A stretch of 64,000 nucleotides of DNA from a bacterium 1XD42-76 (GTDB lineage: Bacteria; Bacillota; Clostridia; Lachnospirales; Lachnospiraceae): positions 1 through 64,000 of the forward strand of contig QZDW01000009.1 of the NCBI GenBank assembly GCA_009917545.1, in the 5' to 3' direction. The notes beneath the pieces are model-generated. The model was not told the DNA's origin. It saw only the letters and a program-made list of their open reading frames with translations, and searched no databases. Shown piece after piece: positions 1-8,753 of the stretch. Position numbers and translations under genes: made by a program. Position 1 is the first letter of the stretch. The number at the start of each line of letters is the position of its first letter.

Positions 1-85
1 ATCGTTTTCAAATGCTGTATTCATCGGATTTAATCAATTTACCTCGGATAAGTTTTTATCTCGGATAATGCTCTCTTCCGCCACA

Positions 86-481
86 CTATTTCTTCGCCAA
101 ATACCTGATAATATCCTTCCGCGTCACAATCCCGATAAAGGAGCCCTTATCATCCAACACCGGCACGAAATTCTGGTTAATGGCCTTAGCCAGCAGATCC
201 TCCATCTGACAGTCAGCATTGACCGGGAAATTATCCGATCTTCTGGGGACTGTCGTCACAGGCACGCGCTGGGCGTCGTGCAAATTGAGATTGAGATGAT
301 TCTTGATAAACCACAAAAGATCGCCCTCGGTGAGTGTCCCCAGGTATCTTCCGTTTCGCTGTAAAACAGGAACGGCCGCGTATTGATGGGCTTCCATTTT
401 CTCCAGCGCCTGCCTTAAGCTGTCCTCCTCATGAATATAAACCACGTCGCTCTTCGGAGTCAGAAAAAATAAGATATTCAT
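86..481 (-). CDS. CBS-domain pair protein
   Basis: A 131-residue protein made almost only of two CBS domains, roughly residues 10-65 and 75-131. CBS pairs usually bind adenine nucleotides and act as regulatory modules. Visible CBS features are the AAVPVL and FVPVLDD strands, each followed by a glycine turn (YLGTLTEGDL and FIGIVTRKDI). There is no fused enzyme or membrane part, so it is a stand-alone sensor of unknown target. The start has an AGGGGAA ribosome site. It lies 9 bases downstream of the LUD-domain gene on the same strand, so the two are probably one operon. Confidence 0.85.
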   Translation of the reverse strand: MNILFFLTPKSDVVYIHEEDSLRQALEKMEAHQYAAVPVLQRNGRYLGTLTEGDLLWFIKNHLNLNLHDAQRVPVTTVPRRSDNFPVNADCQMEDLLAKAINQNFVPVLDDKGSFIGIVTRKDIIRYLAKK

Positions 482-490
482 AGTATTCCC

Positions 491-1087
491 CTAAAATCCA
501 AGCTCTTCATCAATAAACAAAAGCTCCACTTCCATGCCGTTACAGGGCCGTTCGAGAATCAGGAGTGCGTTGCAGATACGGGCAGGGCTGTTGCAATCGA
601 CACAGCCATTGTCAGGATTTGCCACACACGGAGTTTTTATACCGAACCGGGCTGCGTTTTTCGTGCAGGCTACCTGCCTTGCCCGTTTCACCGCTTCTGT
701 CAGATCAGGCGCGATTTTATTATTGCCGATCAGGTAGATCACCTTTTTCGGGCCGTAGAGGCTGGCTGACAGCCTGTTACCGGTCCCGTCAATATTTACC
801 AGCTCACCGGTCTCTGCAACGCCGTTGGCGCTTAATATGTAGACGGATGCAGCAGCTGCTTTTTTTCGCGTCTCATCGCCGGGAGTAAGCCAGTGCCAGA
901 AGATTTCATTTTTCTCCCCCAGCACCTCGTCGAGCTTCATTTCTTTTGCCGTCATACTGCCGCCAAAGCCGATCGCCTCACCGGTCAGCGTGTCTTTTAA
1001 ATACCCGGCAGCCTCTTCCTTTGTCTTAAAGTAAACAGTGTGAAAACGGTGTGCTTCAAAATTTTTCTTTAGAATCTGGTAATTCAT
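491..1087 (-). CDS. LUD-domain (LutC/YkgG-like) protein
   Basis: This 198-residue protein belongs to the LUD family (formerly DUF162), whose members include the lactate-utilisation proteins LutB and LutC. The family glycine motif is seen at GFGGSMT (residues 40-46). Six cysteines lie in the C-terminal third (141, 154, 162, 165, 172, 182), with a CVDC pair at 162-165, so metal or cluster binding is possible but not shown. No LutA or LutB partner is in view, so a role in lactate oxidation is not supported. The only plausible start has an unusual ribosome site, described separately. The CBS gene follows in the same direction. Confidence 0.8.
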   Translation of the reverse strand: MNYQILKKNFEAHRFHTVYFKTKEEAAGYLKDTLTGEAIGFGGSMTAKEMKLDEVLGEKNEIFWHWLTPGDETRKKAAAASVYILSANGVAETGELVNIDGTGNRLSASLYGPKKVIYLIGNNKIAPDLTEAVKRARQVACTKNAARFGIKTPCVANPDNGCVDCNSPARICNALLILERPCNGMEVELLFIDEELGF

Positions 1088-1093
1088 ACGACA

Positions 1094-1121
1094 GTCGGGC
1101 AGACAATCCCGACGCTCCTTT
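1094..1121 (-). promoter_or_regulatory. Ribosome site with hairpin between SD and start
   Basis: On the minus strand the LUD gene has an AAAGGAG Shine-Dalgarno at 1115-1121, but the ATG (1087) is about 27 bases further on. A stem GTCGGG/CCCGAC (1094-1099 with 1108-1113, 8-base loop) fills the gap. If folded, the effective spacing is about 7 bases. No in-frame start lies closer to the SD, which supports this reading. Confidence 0.5.
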
Positions 1122-1253
1122 CATTTTATTTTGGGAAACATCATACAAATGTAATATTTAAATATAGTATACCACATAATTGCGAATGTTTTGGGAAAAT
1201 CGTATGAATAATTTATTAATTTTTTGTTTTTGAGAAACAGTGTACCTATCATA

Positions 1254-1283
1254 TTGACAAAGTGGATATAACAGACCTATAAT
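1254..1283 (+). promoter_or_regulatory. Consensus vegetative promoter
   Basis: TTGACA (1254-1259), an 18-base spacer, then TATAAT (1278-1283): a near-perfect sigma-70-type promoter on the plus strand. It now reads into a degraded gene. Confidence 0.6.
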
Positions 1284-1289
1284 GTGGAC

Positions 1290-1626
1290 ATGGAAAGAAG
1301 GGGGTTCTATAACAGCAGGAAACAGGAATAGCAAAATTGCCCTGGTTCTGGAGCAGGAGCCACAGGGATTGCTCGAAAGCTCTGTACTCTGTCCGGACGC
1401 GGTCACTAATCGTTCGGCAGGCAGTTTGGGAACAGGCCATACCGTTTTGGATTGTGAGCCTGATATCTTCGTCAGAAGCACTAAAACCATTGAGTGTGTG
1501 AGAAATGGTTTAGGCCAGGGCGGGGATTCCCTTTGATCGCCGAATCAACGGAGAGCTGGATTCTGATAATGAAAAACCAGACTGTTTTACGAATCAAAAA
1601 ATATAAGAAATATGTGGTTACAATAC
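1290..1626 (+). pseudogene. Possible decayed LysR-type regulator C-terminus
   Basis: Downstream of the promoter at 1254 two overlapping frames together resemble the end of a LysR substrate-binding domain: a PDIFVRSTKTIECVRNGLG segment, then, after a frame change near 1535, IAESTESWILIMKN and a lysine-rich tail ending at 1626. LysR proteins typically show a VxxGLGxxxxPE motif here. No intact start or helix-turn-helix domain is present. The match is from pattern memory only and is weak. From 1627 to 1787 nothing recognisable is seen. Confidence 0.3.
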
Positions 1627-1787
1627 AAATTTCCTGAAACAGGGACGGTCTTTTCACAGCCGGGCAGAAATTGCCTGTCGATTCGCTTTATCGTCTGCCT
1701 TTCCCTGCGGCCTGCAGCCGCTCAGGCAGTTGCTCACCTCGTGCATGGCACGGAACATCTTTCAGGCACATTCTGCCCCGGCTGCTA

Positions 1788-2825
1788 TCATATCTTCTGG
1801 TTCCCGATCGACCACACATGTCCTTCCCCAGCCGAAGCAATCGTATTCTGCGCCATGACGCCTACAAGCCTATGTGGGACATATGGTTCTTCCAGCCAGT
1901 CCGTCTCTTCCGCGGACAGTGCAAGTCCGACAGCCTTTGCTGCGCCTTCTATATGGCCTGGCTTTGTCGCACCGACGACTGGCGCTGTCACTTTGGTAAG
2001 AAGCCAGGCAAGGGAGATCTCTGTCATGGAAACCCCTTTTTTCTCTGCCAGACTGGCGGCTCTGTTGATAATCACTCCATCGGTCTCTGCTGTGGCGTCA
2101 TATTTTAGCCGCGCATAATCATCCTCTTTGAGACGCCTGGATGTCTCACCGGGGCGCCTTGCCAGCCTTCCGCCCGCCAATGCGCTGTAGGGCGTCATGG
2201 CGATCTGATCTTCCCGGCACAATGCTGCCATCTCGCGCTCTTCCTCCCGGAAAATAAGATTGTAGTGGCCCTGCACAGATACGAATCTGGCAAATCCTTC
2301 CCGCTCCGCCAGTGCATTCGCCTTCGCGAGCTGCCAGGCAAAGCAGTTGGAAATACCGATACAGCGTGTCTTTCCCGCCTTCACGACGTGGTCTAACCCT
2401 TCCATAATATCATAGAGCGGAGTCTGATAATCCCACATGTGGCAGATATAAAGATCTACGTGGTCCATACCAAGATTTATAAGGCTTTTATCCAGCATTT
2501 GTTCGATATGCTTCTGCCCGCTGATTCCTGCTTCCACCTCTGCCTGGGTACGGGGCAGAAATTTGGTGGCAACGACCACGTCATCCCGTCTGGCAAAATC
2601 CTTCAGCGCCCGTCCAAGGTACTGCTCACTCGTACCGCTCTGGTAAGCAATCGCCGTATCAAAGAAGTTCACGCCAAGCTCCAGGCTGCGCCGGATGATT
2701 CCGCGGGAGTGCGCTTCATCAATGGTCCATGAGTGCTGTCCGTTTCCCGCGTCCCCAAAGCCCATGCAGCCCAGACAGATCCGCGATACTGTAAGTTCTG
2801 AATTTCCCAATTTTGTATACTGCAT
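1788..2825 (-). CDS. Aldo/keto reductase
   Basis: A 345-residue NAD(P)H-dependent aldo/keto reductase expected to form a TIM barrel in the cytoplasm and reduce aldehydes or ketones. The catalytic tetrad is visible: Asp56 and Tyr61 in FFDTAIAY, Lys88 in VATKF, and His129 in DLYICHMW. The cofactor region near the C-terminus (VVGATKPGHIEGA) fits the family. Length is usual. The ribosome site is AGAAGGGAG. It stands alone, 185 bases from the pyruvate-kinase-like gene on the same strand. The natural substrate cannot be inferred. Confidence 0.92.
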   Translation of the reverse strand: MQYTKLGNSELTVSRICLGCMGFGDAGNGQHSWTIDEAHSRGIIRRSLELGVNFFDTAIAYQSGTSEQYLGRALKDFARRDDVVVATKFLPRTQAEVEAGISGQKHIEQMLDKSLINLGMDHVDLYICHMWDYQTPLYDIMEGLDHVVKAGKTRCIGISNCFAWQLAKANALAEREGFARFVSVQGHYNLIFREEEREMAALCREDQIAMTPYSALAGGRLARRPGETSRRLKEDDYARLKYDATAETDGVIINRAASLAEKKGVSMTEISLAWLLTKVTAPVVGATKPGHIEGAAKAVGLALSAEETDWLEEPYVPHRLVGVMAQNTIASAGEGHVWSIGNQKI

Positions 2826-3010
2826 ACCATTCTCCCTTCTACTGAATCTGTCGTTCCCTCTGCGAAATAAATCTCATGTTCCAATCCCTGATTATACGGG
2901 AAGCTGTCCGCCACATATTCTTTTCCCCTCTCCCCCACGATCCCCCGGCTCCAGCAGGATATTGCCATAACAAGCGCCTGGTTCCCATCGCAGGATATGG
3001 AGGATACCTC

Positions 3011-4264
3011 TCAGTCTTTCTGTTGATACTCCTGTGCACATTTCACTGTGTTGGCCAGATAGCGGATTACTTCCGCCGGGTACGCACCGGCCGCCGTCTC
3101 GCCTGTCACCATCACTGAGGCAGCCCCGTCCAGAACCGCATGAAAGATATCATTGACCTCCGCCCGCGTGGGAACCGGATTTTTTTCCATTGAAGCCAGC
3201 ATCTGCGTTACCACCATAAACGGCTTATTGGCCTGACGGCATTTTTGTGCCAGGTCTCTTTGCAGCCCCGGAAGCTCCCACAGAGGAATGGCATTCCCTA
3301 AATCACCACGGGCAATGACGATCTCATCGGTTGCTGGAAAAAGCGTTTCAAGCTGCCGCACTCCATCCAGATTTTCGATCTTAGCCAACAGACGGATCTC
3401 TTCGCCGCCCGCCTCATTAAGCGCTTCGCGCACAGTCTCAAGATCCTCTCTGCTCCGTACGAATGGCTGCATCACTGCCGTCACCCCGTATGTCCTGGCA
3501 TCCCGGATATTTTGTAAGTCGGCTTCCGTCAACGTGGGAGCTGCGTTATGTATCTCCGGAATTCCCGGAAATGCGATGCTTTTACGGCTGTTCAGAGTGC
3601 CTCCGCGTATAACACGTGCCTTTGCCAGTCCGCCGGGAACAGACTCCTCTACACGAAGGAGCAGTTTCCCGTCGTCTAGAAGAAGTTCCTGTCCCGGAAG
3701 GCAGAAGGAACACACGAAAGCCGGCACCGGGATCCTCAACAGCTCCCCCGGGACAATCCGGCTGCCAGGGCTGACCCCTTCTCCTGTTTTATCCGGCTTA
3801 CCCAGGCTGACCCCTTCTCCTGTTCTATCCGGCTTACCAGGACTGGCCCATTTTCCTGTTCTATCCGGCTTACCCAGGCTGGCGCATTCTCCTGTTCTAT
3901 CTGGCTTACCCAAGCTGGCCTCTTCTCCGGTTCCCCCTGTCCTATCCACCCCACCCAGACTGGCCTCTTCCCCGGTTCTGTCCTGACTGCTGAGACTGAC
4001 TATCGTTCCTTTTTTCAGCTCTATCGGGGTATCCAGCCTGCCTGTCCGCAGTTCCGGTCCCTGGAGATCCATAAGGAGCTGCGGCCGGATCCCATCTGTT
4101 GCTGCGGCGGCTGCCCGGTGGAAAAAGGAAATCCACTGAGCGGATTCCTTAAGTGTCACATGTGACAGATTCAGGCGCATTCCCGTCATTCCCAGGGCAA
4201 ACATTTCCTTCAGAACCATTTCGTTTGCACACGCCGGACCAAGTGTCCCATATATTTGAATCAT
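3011..4264 (-). CDS. Short pyruvate-kinase-like protein with repeat insertion
   Basis: A 417-residue protein with the pyruvate kinase barrel but not the usual C-terminal domain; classical enzymes are about 470-590 residues. Conserved parts seen: TLGPA at the N-terminus, RLNLSH (residues 30-35), KIEN with catalytic Lys295, RGDLG (319-323), TQMLASM and TGETAAGAYP. In the region of the lid (B) domain, residues 95-168 form about six copies of a 12-residue repeat of the type DRTGExxSLGKP, which normal pyruvate kinases lack. Start has a GGAGG ribosome site. Activity is plausible because the active-site residues remain, but the missing C-terminal domain and the odd lid make true pyruvate kinase function uncertain. 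Confidence 0.85.
   Translation of the reverse strand: MIQIYGTLGPACANEMVLKEMFALGMTGMRLNLSHVTLKESAQWISFFHRAAAAATDGIRPQLLMDLQGPELRTGRLDTPIELKKGTIVSLSSQDRTGEEASLGGVDRTGGTGEEASLGKPDRTGECASLGKPDRTGKWASPGKPDRTGEGVSLGKPDKTGEGVSPGSRIVPGELLRIPVPAFVCSFCLPGQELLLDDGKLLLRVEESVPGGLAKARVIRGGTLNSRKSIAFPGIPEIHNAAPTLTEADLQNIRDARTYGVTAVMQPFVRSREDLETVREALNEAGGEEIRLLAKIENLDGVRQLETLFPATDEIVIARGDLGNAIPLWELPGLQRDLAQKCRQANKPFMVVTQMLASMEKNPVPTRAEVNDIFHAVLDGAASVMVTGETAAGAYPAEVIRYLANTVKCAQEYQQKD
3761..3982 (-). repeat. 36-bp in-frame tandem repeat inside the pyruvate-kinase-like gene
   Basis: About six direct copies of a 36-base unit encode a 12-residue motif (DRTGExxSLGKP). One copy carries an extra three codons. Copies differ by a few bases, mostly in the third to fifth residues after TGE. 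The array keeps the reading frame open, consistent with selection or recent expansion by slippage. Confidence 0.9.
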
Positions 4265-4382
4265 GGCTGTCCTCCGTTTGTTATGCGAACCATCCTTTTC
4301 CAGTCTGTCTGTACTGTCATTTTATACTACCCGATTGCCAACCGGCTGTCAAGCCAGGCAGAATAGAAATCAGCAAACGCAT

Positions 4383-4422
4383 AAAAACAGACGCCCCAAT
4401 CTCTCCCGGAACGTCTGTTTTT
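4383..4422 (-). terminator. Intrinsic terminator
   Basis: Inverted repeat AAAAACAGACG / CGTCTGTTTTT with an 18-base loop. It lies downstream of the LytM-domain gene on the minus strand, and its A/T arms give a U-run in either direction. Confidence 0.7.
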
Positions 4423-4477
4423 CGTAACATTTTACATTTTCAGCCATTTGTAACGGAAATCCCGGCATTAGCCGTCC

Positions 4478-5266
4478 CTACTCCAGATAATCCAGCGCAT
4501 CAACCGCCTTATCTTTGTAGAGAAGCTCAAGGTACAGGTTATTTCCCTCAACAGAATAGTATTTGGTGGGCTCGGCCACATAGCCGACGACATCACCCTT
4601 TTTGAGATATTCGTTTTCCACAACAGGGATCTCTTTTAGCTGTCCGCAGATGACACTATACTCATTTCCGAGGTCAAGGCGGACAAAATTGCCGATTTCC
4701 TCGTTGTTGCCAACCTCTAACACTCTGGCATCTGCAGGAGCTGCTACCGGCGTGCTGATATCACTCTGAATAATATTGGCCGGATTGCATTTATACTGCT
4801 CCAGTGTGGGAAAATAAGTTGTGGTATCCATACTGTAGCCCAGAATCACATTTCCGCGCACCGGCCATGCCAGCCGCGATTCTTCCGTAAAATCGAGAAC
4901 GAGAGATTCCTTAACCTCAGCCCTGGCCTCGACGGGCACCTCTGCATGATTCGCTTCGGCTGTCCCCGCCGGATAGATCACCTGGCTGTCCGCCTCTTTG
5001 ATCGGTTCCGGAACGGTTGTTTCCGGCTGCGGTTCCGTTCTGGTCTCGTCGGCGTCAGAGTTTCCCGCCACTAAAGCCGGCTTTGTTTCGTTTTCGGCAA
5101 TAATGCCATCCGACTCTTTAATCTCCAGGAAAGGGCTCTCTTCAATGTACTGGCTCCCCCTGTGGATCTGCACCGCACCTGCCGCAGCAACTATAGTCAG
5201 CAGGCCCAACACAAGCATGACAAGGACCAATTTGTCCCTGAAAAGCTGGTTTACTTTTTCTTTCAC
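4478..5266 (-). CDS. Membrane-anchored LytM/M23-like protein, catalytically degenerate (SpoIIQ-like)
   Basis: A single N-terminal membrane segment (about residues 13-33) is followed by an acidic, proline-rich linker and a C-terminal LytM/M23 fold of about 125 residues. In active M23 peptidases zinc is held by HxxxD and HxH. Here the first site reads NPANIIQSD and the last NLYLELL, so the histidines are missing. SpoIIQ proteins, which join SpoIIIAH across the forespore membranes, have the same architecture and may lack zinc ligands; a sporulation or scaffold role is therefore inferred. GTG at 5266 is chosen because GAGGTGAT sits 4-5 bases ahead of it; the GTG three codons upstream would overlap that site. 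Confidence 0.65.
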   Translation of the reverse strand: MKEKVNQLFRDKLVLVMLVLGLLTIVAAAGAVQIHRGSQYIEESPFLEIKESDGIIAENETKPALVAGNSDADETRTEPQPETTVPEPIKEADSQVIYPAGTAEANHAEVPVEARAEVKESLVLDFTEESRLAWPVRGNVILGYSMDTTTYFPTLEQYKCNPANIIQSDISTPVAAPADARVLEVGNNEEIGNFVRLDLGNEYSVICGQLKEIPVVENEYLKKGDVVGYVAEPTKYYSVEGNNLYLELLYKDKAVDALDYLE

Positions 5267-5801
5267 GTTTATCACCTCGGTAATATTCTTACCAAAGGCG
5301 GCAAACTTATTCAGATAAATATAAATTTACTTTAACTTTATCAATCCTTCTCCGCCAAAAATTGCTGGCACATTCCATCCACTTCAGGCTGTCCCGTTCC
5401 CTGCCGACAGTTCCTTAATATTATAGAAGAAACGCCCCTTTCCGGCAGCCAGTTCCTCTGTGTCAGGCAATCAAACTCTGCCCCATGCTGCACGGCAGCC
5501 CTGCAAATAGCTTCATATGATACCACAATGCTGATGTAAAAATAAAATATGATGTACCGCTGGCAGCAAAAATATGATATAATGCCAATAGACATTATAT
5601 CTGTGCATTCATGGGGTCCGCCTGCATGACCGGACAGCGGCGAAGCTCTGCTTTCCGGTTTTCATCGAAACTTCAGATACCTGCAGATGCATAAGCACTT
5701 TCCCTGCAGTCTCCTTCCCGCATCAGACGTTGACTGCGTTTACACAACCCGGTGGGAATACGCCGAATTTCTAATGTAATCTACCTGCGAGGACTACCGT
5801 T
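5267..5801. other. Intergenic region without a convincing gene
   Basis: Between the divergent LytM-like and GHKL kinase genes. A minus-strand open frame (5341-5595) has a protein-like second half but no ribosome site and no family I recognise. An ACCGGA/TCCGGT hairpin followed by TTTT lies at 5629-5663 and could be a terminator or leader structure. Confidence 0.3.
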
Positions 5802-7105
5802 ATGTTCGAACTCATATTTCATGTGACAGCCGGCACCCTGCCGTTTCACCTGTTCGCTTACATCCCTTTCTGGAATTATCTTCGGCTGTCTAAAAAGTGC
5901 ACCATGCTGATCCTGTTCGCAGAACAGCTGATTTTCACTGCTGCATTTTCTCTACTCTTTCGTCTGGGCTTTTCCGTATCTGCATCCGAATTTGTGGCAG
6001 TGTTCATTTACGGCCCGATCTTCTTCTATCTTGTCAGACTGGATATCAGAAAGGTAGCCTTTCTCTACATATTTACTACCGATTATCTGATGATCGTCAA
6101 GGGAGCTGCATTTTTCTTGGTACATGCTCTGCTCCATCTTCCTGCAATAGGGTGGCAGTCGGGCACTATGGTACTGGTTCTGTTTTTTATAACGATGCCC
6201 TTTATGCTGTACTATTTAAACCAGACAGCCGATATCGTGTTTGGACTGCATACCTCTGATATCTGGAACACGATCTGGATGCTTCCTCTGTTTAACAGCA
6301 TCACTGTACTTGTCTTTACCTATCCCGTCGCAAATATTAATGTGCTCTCCCTGACAACCCGCATTCTGCTCATGGTCTGTATGTTTCTGGTTTACCATTT
6401 TCTGGTCCGCTCCATCCGTCAGATGCAGATGCAGACGATCGCAGAGGAGCGCAGCCGCAGTATGGAGCTCGTCATGCAGATGCAGGCCAGCCAGTATGCT
6501 CTCTTGCAGTCTTGCATTCAGGACACCAGACGGGTCCGCCATGATCTGCGTCACCACTGGAAGGCCCTGCAGGGGTACATTGACAGCGGCGATCTGGGTG
6601 CTCTGGCCTCCTATATCAGACAATACGGGAAGGACTTCCGACAGAACCTACTGATCTCTACGGTAAGAACGCGGCCGTCAATGCCATTCTCTCCTTTTAT
6701 GCGGAAAAAGCTGCCCTGCTTAACATTGATATGGAAATCGCCTTTTCCATACAGGATACGACACTCATTCCGGAATCGGAATTCTGTGCCCTTCTGGGCA
6801 ATCTTCTGGAAAACGCGCTTGAGGGCTGCAATGCTTTCCAAAATCAGCAAAATGAAAACGCTTCCAGCTGTTTTATCTGCGTACGTGCCGGACTCCGCGG
6901 GGAACATATGCTCATCCTGACAGTAGACAATACAGCCCCCCGCCCGATGGCAGAGGACGGCGCCCTGCTTTCCAGCAAGCATCCGGGCCTGGGAATCGGC
7001 ACCGAGTCTGTCCGCTTTATCGCCAGGCAGTACCAGGGGGACGCCTGTTTTGAATGGCGTGATAATGTTTTCTATGCTTCTGTGATGCTGAATCCTGGTT
7101 CGTGA
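5802..7105 (+). pseudogene. Frameshifted GHKL sensor histidine kinase (AgrC-like)
   Basis: The first 284 or so codons encode about six membrane segments, a linker helix and the phosphoacceptor motif RRVRHDLRHH (His247). Reading is lost near 6645, where one base appears to be missing, and resumes in another frame with DLYGKNAAVNAILSFY, the N-box (LLGNLLENALEG) and G-box (GLGIGTESVRF), ending at 7105. This architecture is that of AgrC/quorum-type kinases. No LytTR response regulator or peptide precursor is adjacent. All conserved motifs remain apart from one lesion, so the break is recent or a sequencing error. Confidence 0.8.
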
Positions 7106-7129
7106 CGGACACGGAGCCATATTTCCTGC

Positions 7130-7433
7130 CTACTGATATACATTTTTCCCGAACTCATACGCTTTTTGCAGCCAATCCGTCCTGTCGATCTCCGGTTTTC
7201 CGCTGCTGCCTCCGCAGCCGCCGGCGAGCAGCATTCCTTTGTCGTGGAATCCATCCTTCTGGACACACGGTTTTTCATAACGGCATGCATTACATCCCCG
7301 GCAGCCTTTTACCCCTGTCTTTAAGAGCGATACCATTTCGACGTCATGTCCCGCCTCTTTCAAATGCCTATGCAAGCTGCGTCGTGTTTCTGTTCGGCCT
7401 CCCGCTGCCCTGAACGATCAGAATTTTTTCAAC
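7130..7433 (-). pseudogene. Decayed NADPH-dependent FMN reductase (iron-sulfur flavoprotein type)
   Basis: On the minus strand the frame opens with KILIVQGSGRPNRNTTQLA, the flavodoxin-fold phosphate loop, then meets a TAG. A shifted frame continues with HLKEAGHDVEMV and the GCRGCNACRY cysteine motif of this family. After KDGFHD most of the domain is missing and only a C-terminal tail remains. Intact relatives are about 180-200 residues. A stop codon, a frameshift and an internal deletion make this clearly non-functional. Confidence 0.75.
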
Positions 7434-7495
7434 TTTCTTCTAAATGACATATTTATTTAATATTTTTCATAAATCAGAAAAATGCTCCACATATC

Positions 7496-8473
7496 TTATA
7501 CAACACACATCAGCCCATACATTATTACACATATAAGCAAACTGATTATACTTACTTTATTTGTTCTATCGTTTGTATCCACAGGATTCCACTTTTTTAT
7601 TTTGCTATTTTCAAATAAGAATCCAGTGGTTGCACTCATTATACCCAAAAGTAGCAATCCACATATTTTCATCGCAGGCAGTGTATTATTCTCAATTCCC
7701 TTTGTTTCAAATACAATAACCGCCATTCCTATCCCAGCACATAGTATCAAGGAAAATATTGCAGTTACTGCAATACTGCGTTTGGCACGTTTCCTGTCAT
7801 CTTCTCTACGATAAATTTTATCTATCATTTTGTAGTTGCTCATTTCTATGCCTGTGATAAAATTCAGTATATATGTAACGATCAGAATGCCATTAAACCA
7901 TTGCATTTTCAAATTTACCCCATTTATCACACAAAGCAGAAAAATATATACAGTAGACATGATTCCAATATGCAAATCAATCTGTACAAGCAGTTTCTTC
8001 ACTTCAAAAATATTATACTCTATCTTGTCATCAAATCCTGCAATTCCATTAAAAGAATTATTTTTTATCGCATTGGAAAAATAGATATGCAGGAACAGTT
8101 GTATTGGAATACATAGAATAAACATACAGATGAATATCCCAACACTAAAAATATCCGTTAAGGCACTTTGAATGATATATGCCAATATACACAAAACAGA
8201 TATTCCTATAAAAACCCATGACATTTTTCCTATTGATACTTCCCCCTTGTGTTGATGATTTTTCCCACCCTCATTCCCTAGCAATGTATCAACATCAACT
8301 TCAAATACTTGCGCTAACTTAATTAAATTGTCAGAATTTGGTTTTGAAGTATTCGTTTCCCATTTGGTTACGGCTTGACGGCTGACCCCCAAATATTCCG
8401 CAATTTTTTCCTGTGACAGTCCTTTCTTTTTGCGATAGTACATAAGATTTTCCGCTAATTGATTTTCATTCAT
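7496..8473 (-). CDS. XRE-family regulator with C-terminal membrane domain
   Basis: Residues 1-65 form a helix-turn-helix of the XRE class (GLSQEKIAEYLGVSRQAVTKWE). The rest of the 325 residues holds about six or seven hydrophobic segments and ends in a short hydrophobic tail. Such fusions are common in Clostridia and may sense a membrane signal; the target here is unknown. The ATG at 8473 is chosen because GGAGGTG stands 7 bases ahead; 33 more upstream codons are open but lack a ribosome site. The gene is AT-rich compared with the core on either side, which suggests acquisition. A perfect palindrome upstream may be its operator. Confidence 0.82.
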   Translation of the reverse strand: MNENQLAENLMYYRKKKGLSQEKIAEYLGVSRQAVTKWETNTSKPNSDNLIKLAQVFEVDVDTLLGNEGGKNHQHKGEVSIGKMSWVFIGISVLCILAYIIQSALTDIFSVGIFICMFILCIPIQLFLHIYFSNAIKNNSFNGIAGFDDKIEYNIFEVKKLLVQIDLHIGIMSTVYIFLLCVINGVNLKMQWFNGILIVTYILNFITGIEMSNYKMIDKIYRREDDRKRAKRSIAVTAIFSLILCAGIGMAVIVFETKGIENNTLPAMKICGLLLLGIMSATTGFLFENSKIKKWNPVDTNDRTNKVSIISLLICVIMYGLMCVV

Positions 8474-8555
8474 ATTACGCACCTCCGTATAGTTGTGATA
8501 GCAATAATATACTGATTTATCCAGTTGCACTCTACCAACTATATAGAAATTATGG

Positions 8556-8570
8556 GCAACTATTAGTTGC
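8556..8570. promoter_or_regulatory. Perfect 15-bp palindrome, possible XRE operator
   Basis: GCAACTA-T-TAGTTGC lies about 85 bases upstream of the XRE start. A related half-site pair AGTTG...CAACT is at about 8523-8540. Clustering of the same half-site next to a DNA-binding gene suggests autoregulation. Confidence 0.45.
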
Positions 8571-8675
8571 AACTGCTGTTTTTTCTGCTATTCGTCCAAT
8601 CTTATAGAATTGTTTAATAGCTCTATTCTACCACAAATACAAACACACTTCCATTTAAGTTTGCTCAGGACTCCT

Positions 8676-8753
8676 TTACCTTGTTTTTGCAATCATCATC
8701 TGCCTTGCATTGTAATTGAGAATACTTTCCTGCTCATATCTTAAAAGTTTCAT
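8676..8753 (-). pseudogene. N-terminal stub of a conjugative-element gene
   Basis: A 25-codon frame starts MKLLRYEQESILNYN and then stops. The RYEQE(S/T)I-NYN opening is like the first residues of small proteins in Firmicute conjugative elements, which continue with YTH-type text; here the continuation is gone. It follows directly the relaxase-like remnant at 8750-8962, as in an operon. Confidence 0.35.

Noticed and set aside
3761-3982. 36-bp periodic repeats resembling a CRISPR array
   Set aside because: Units are directly adjacent without spacers, and they encode an in-frame 12-residue protein repeat inside a gene.
5341-5595. Small minus-strand gene of 84 codons
   Set aside because: No ribosome site, no family match, and its first half is low-complexity hydrophobic text; kept only as a note.
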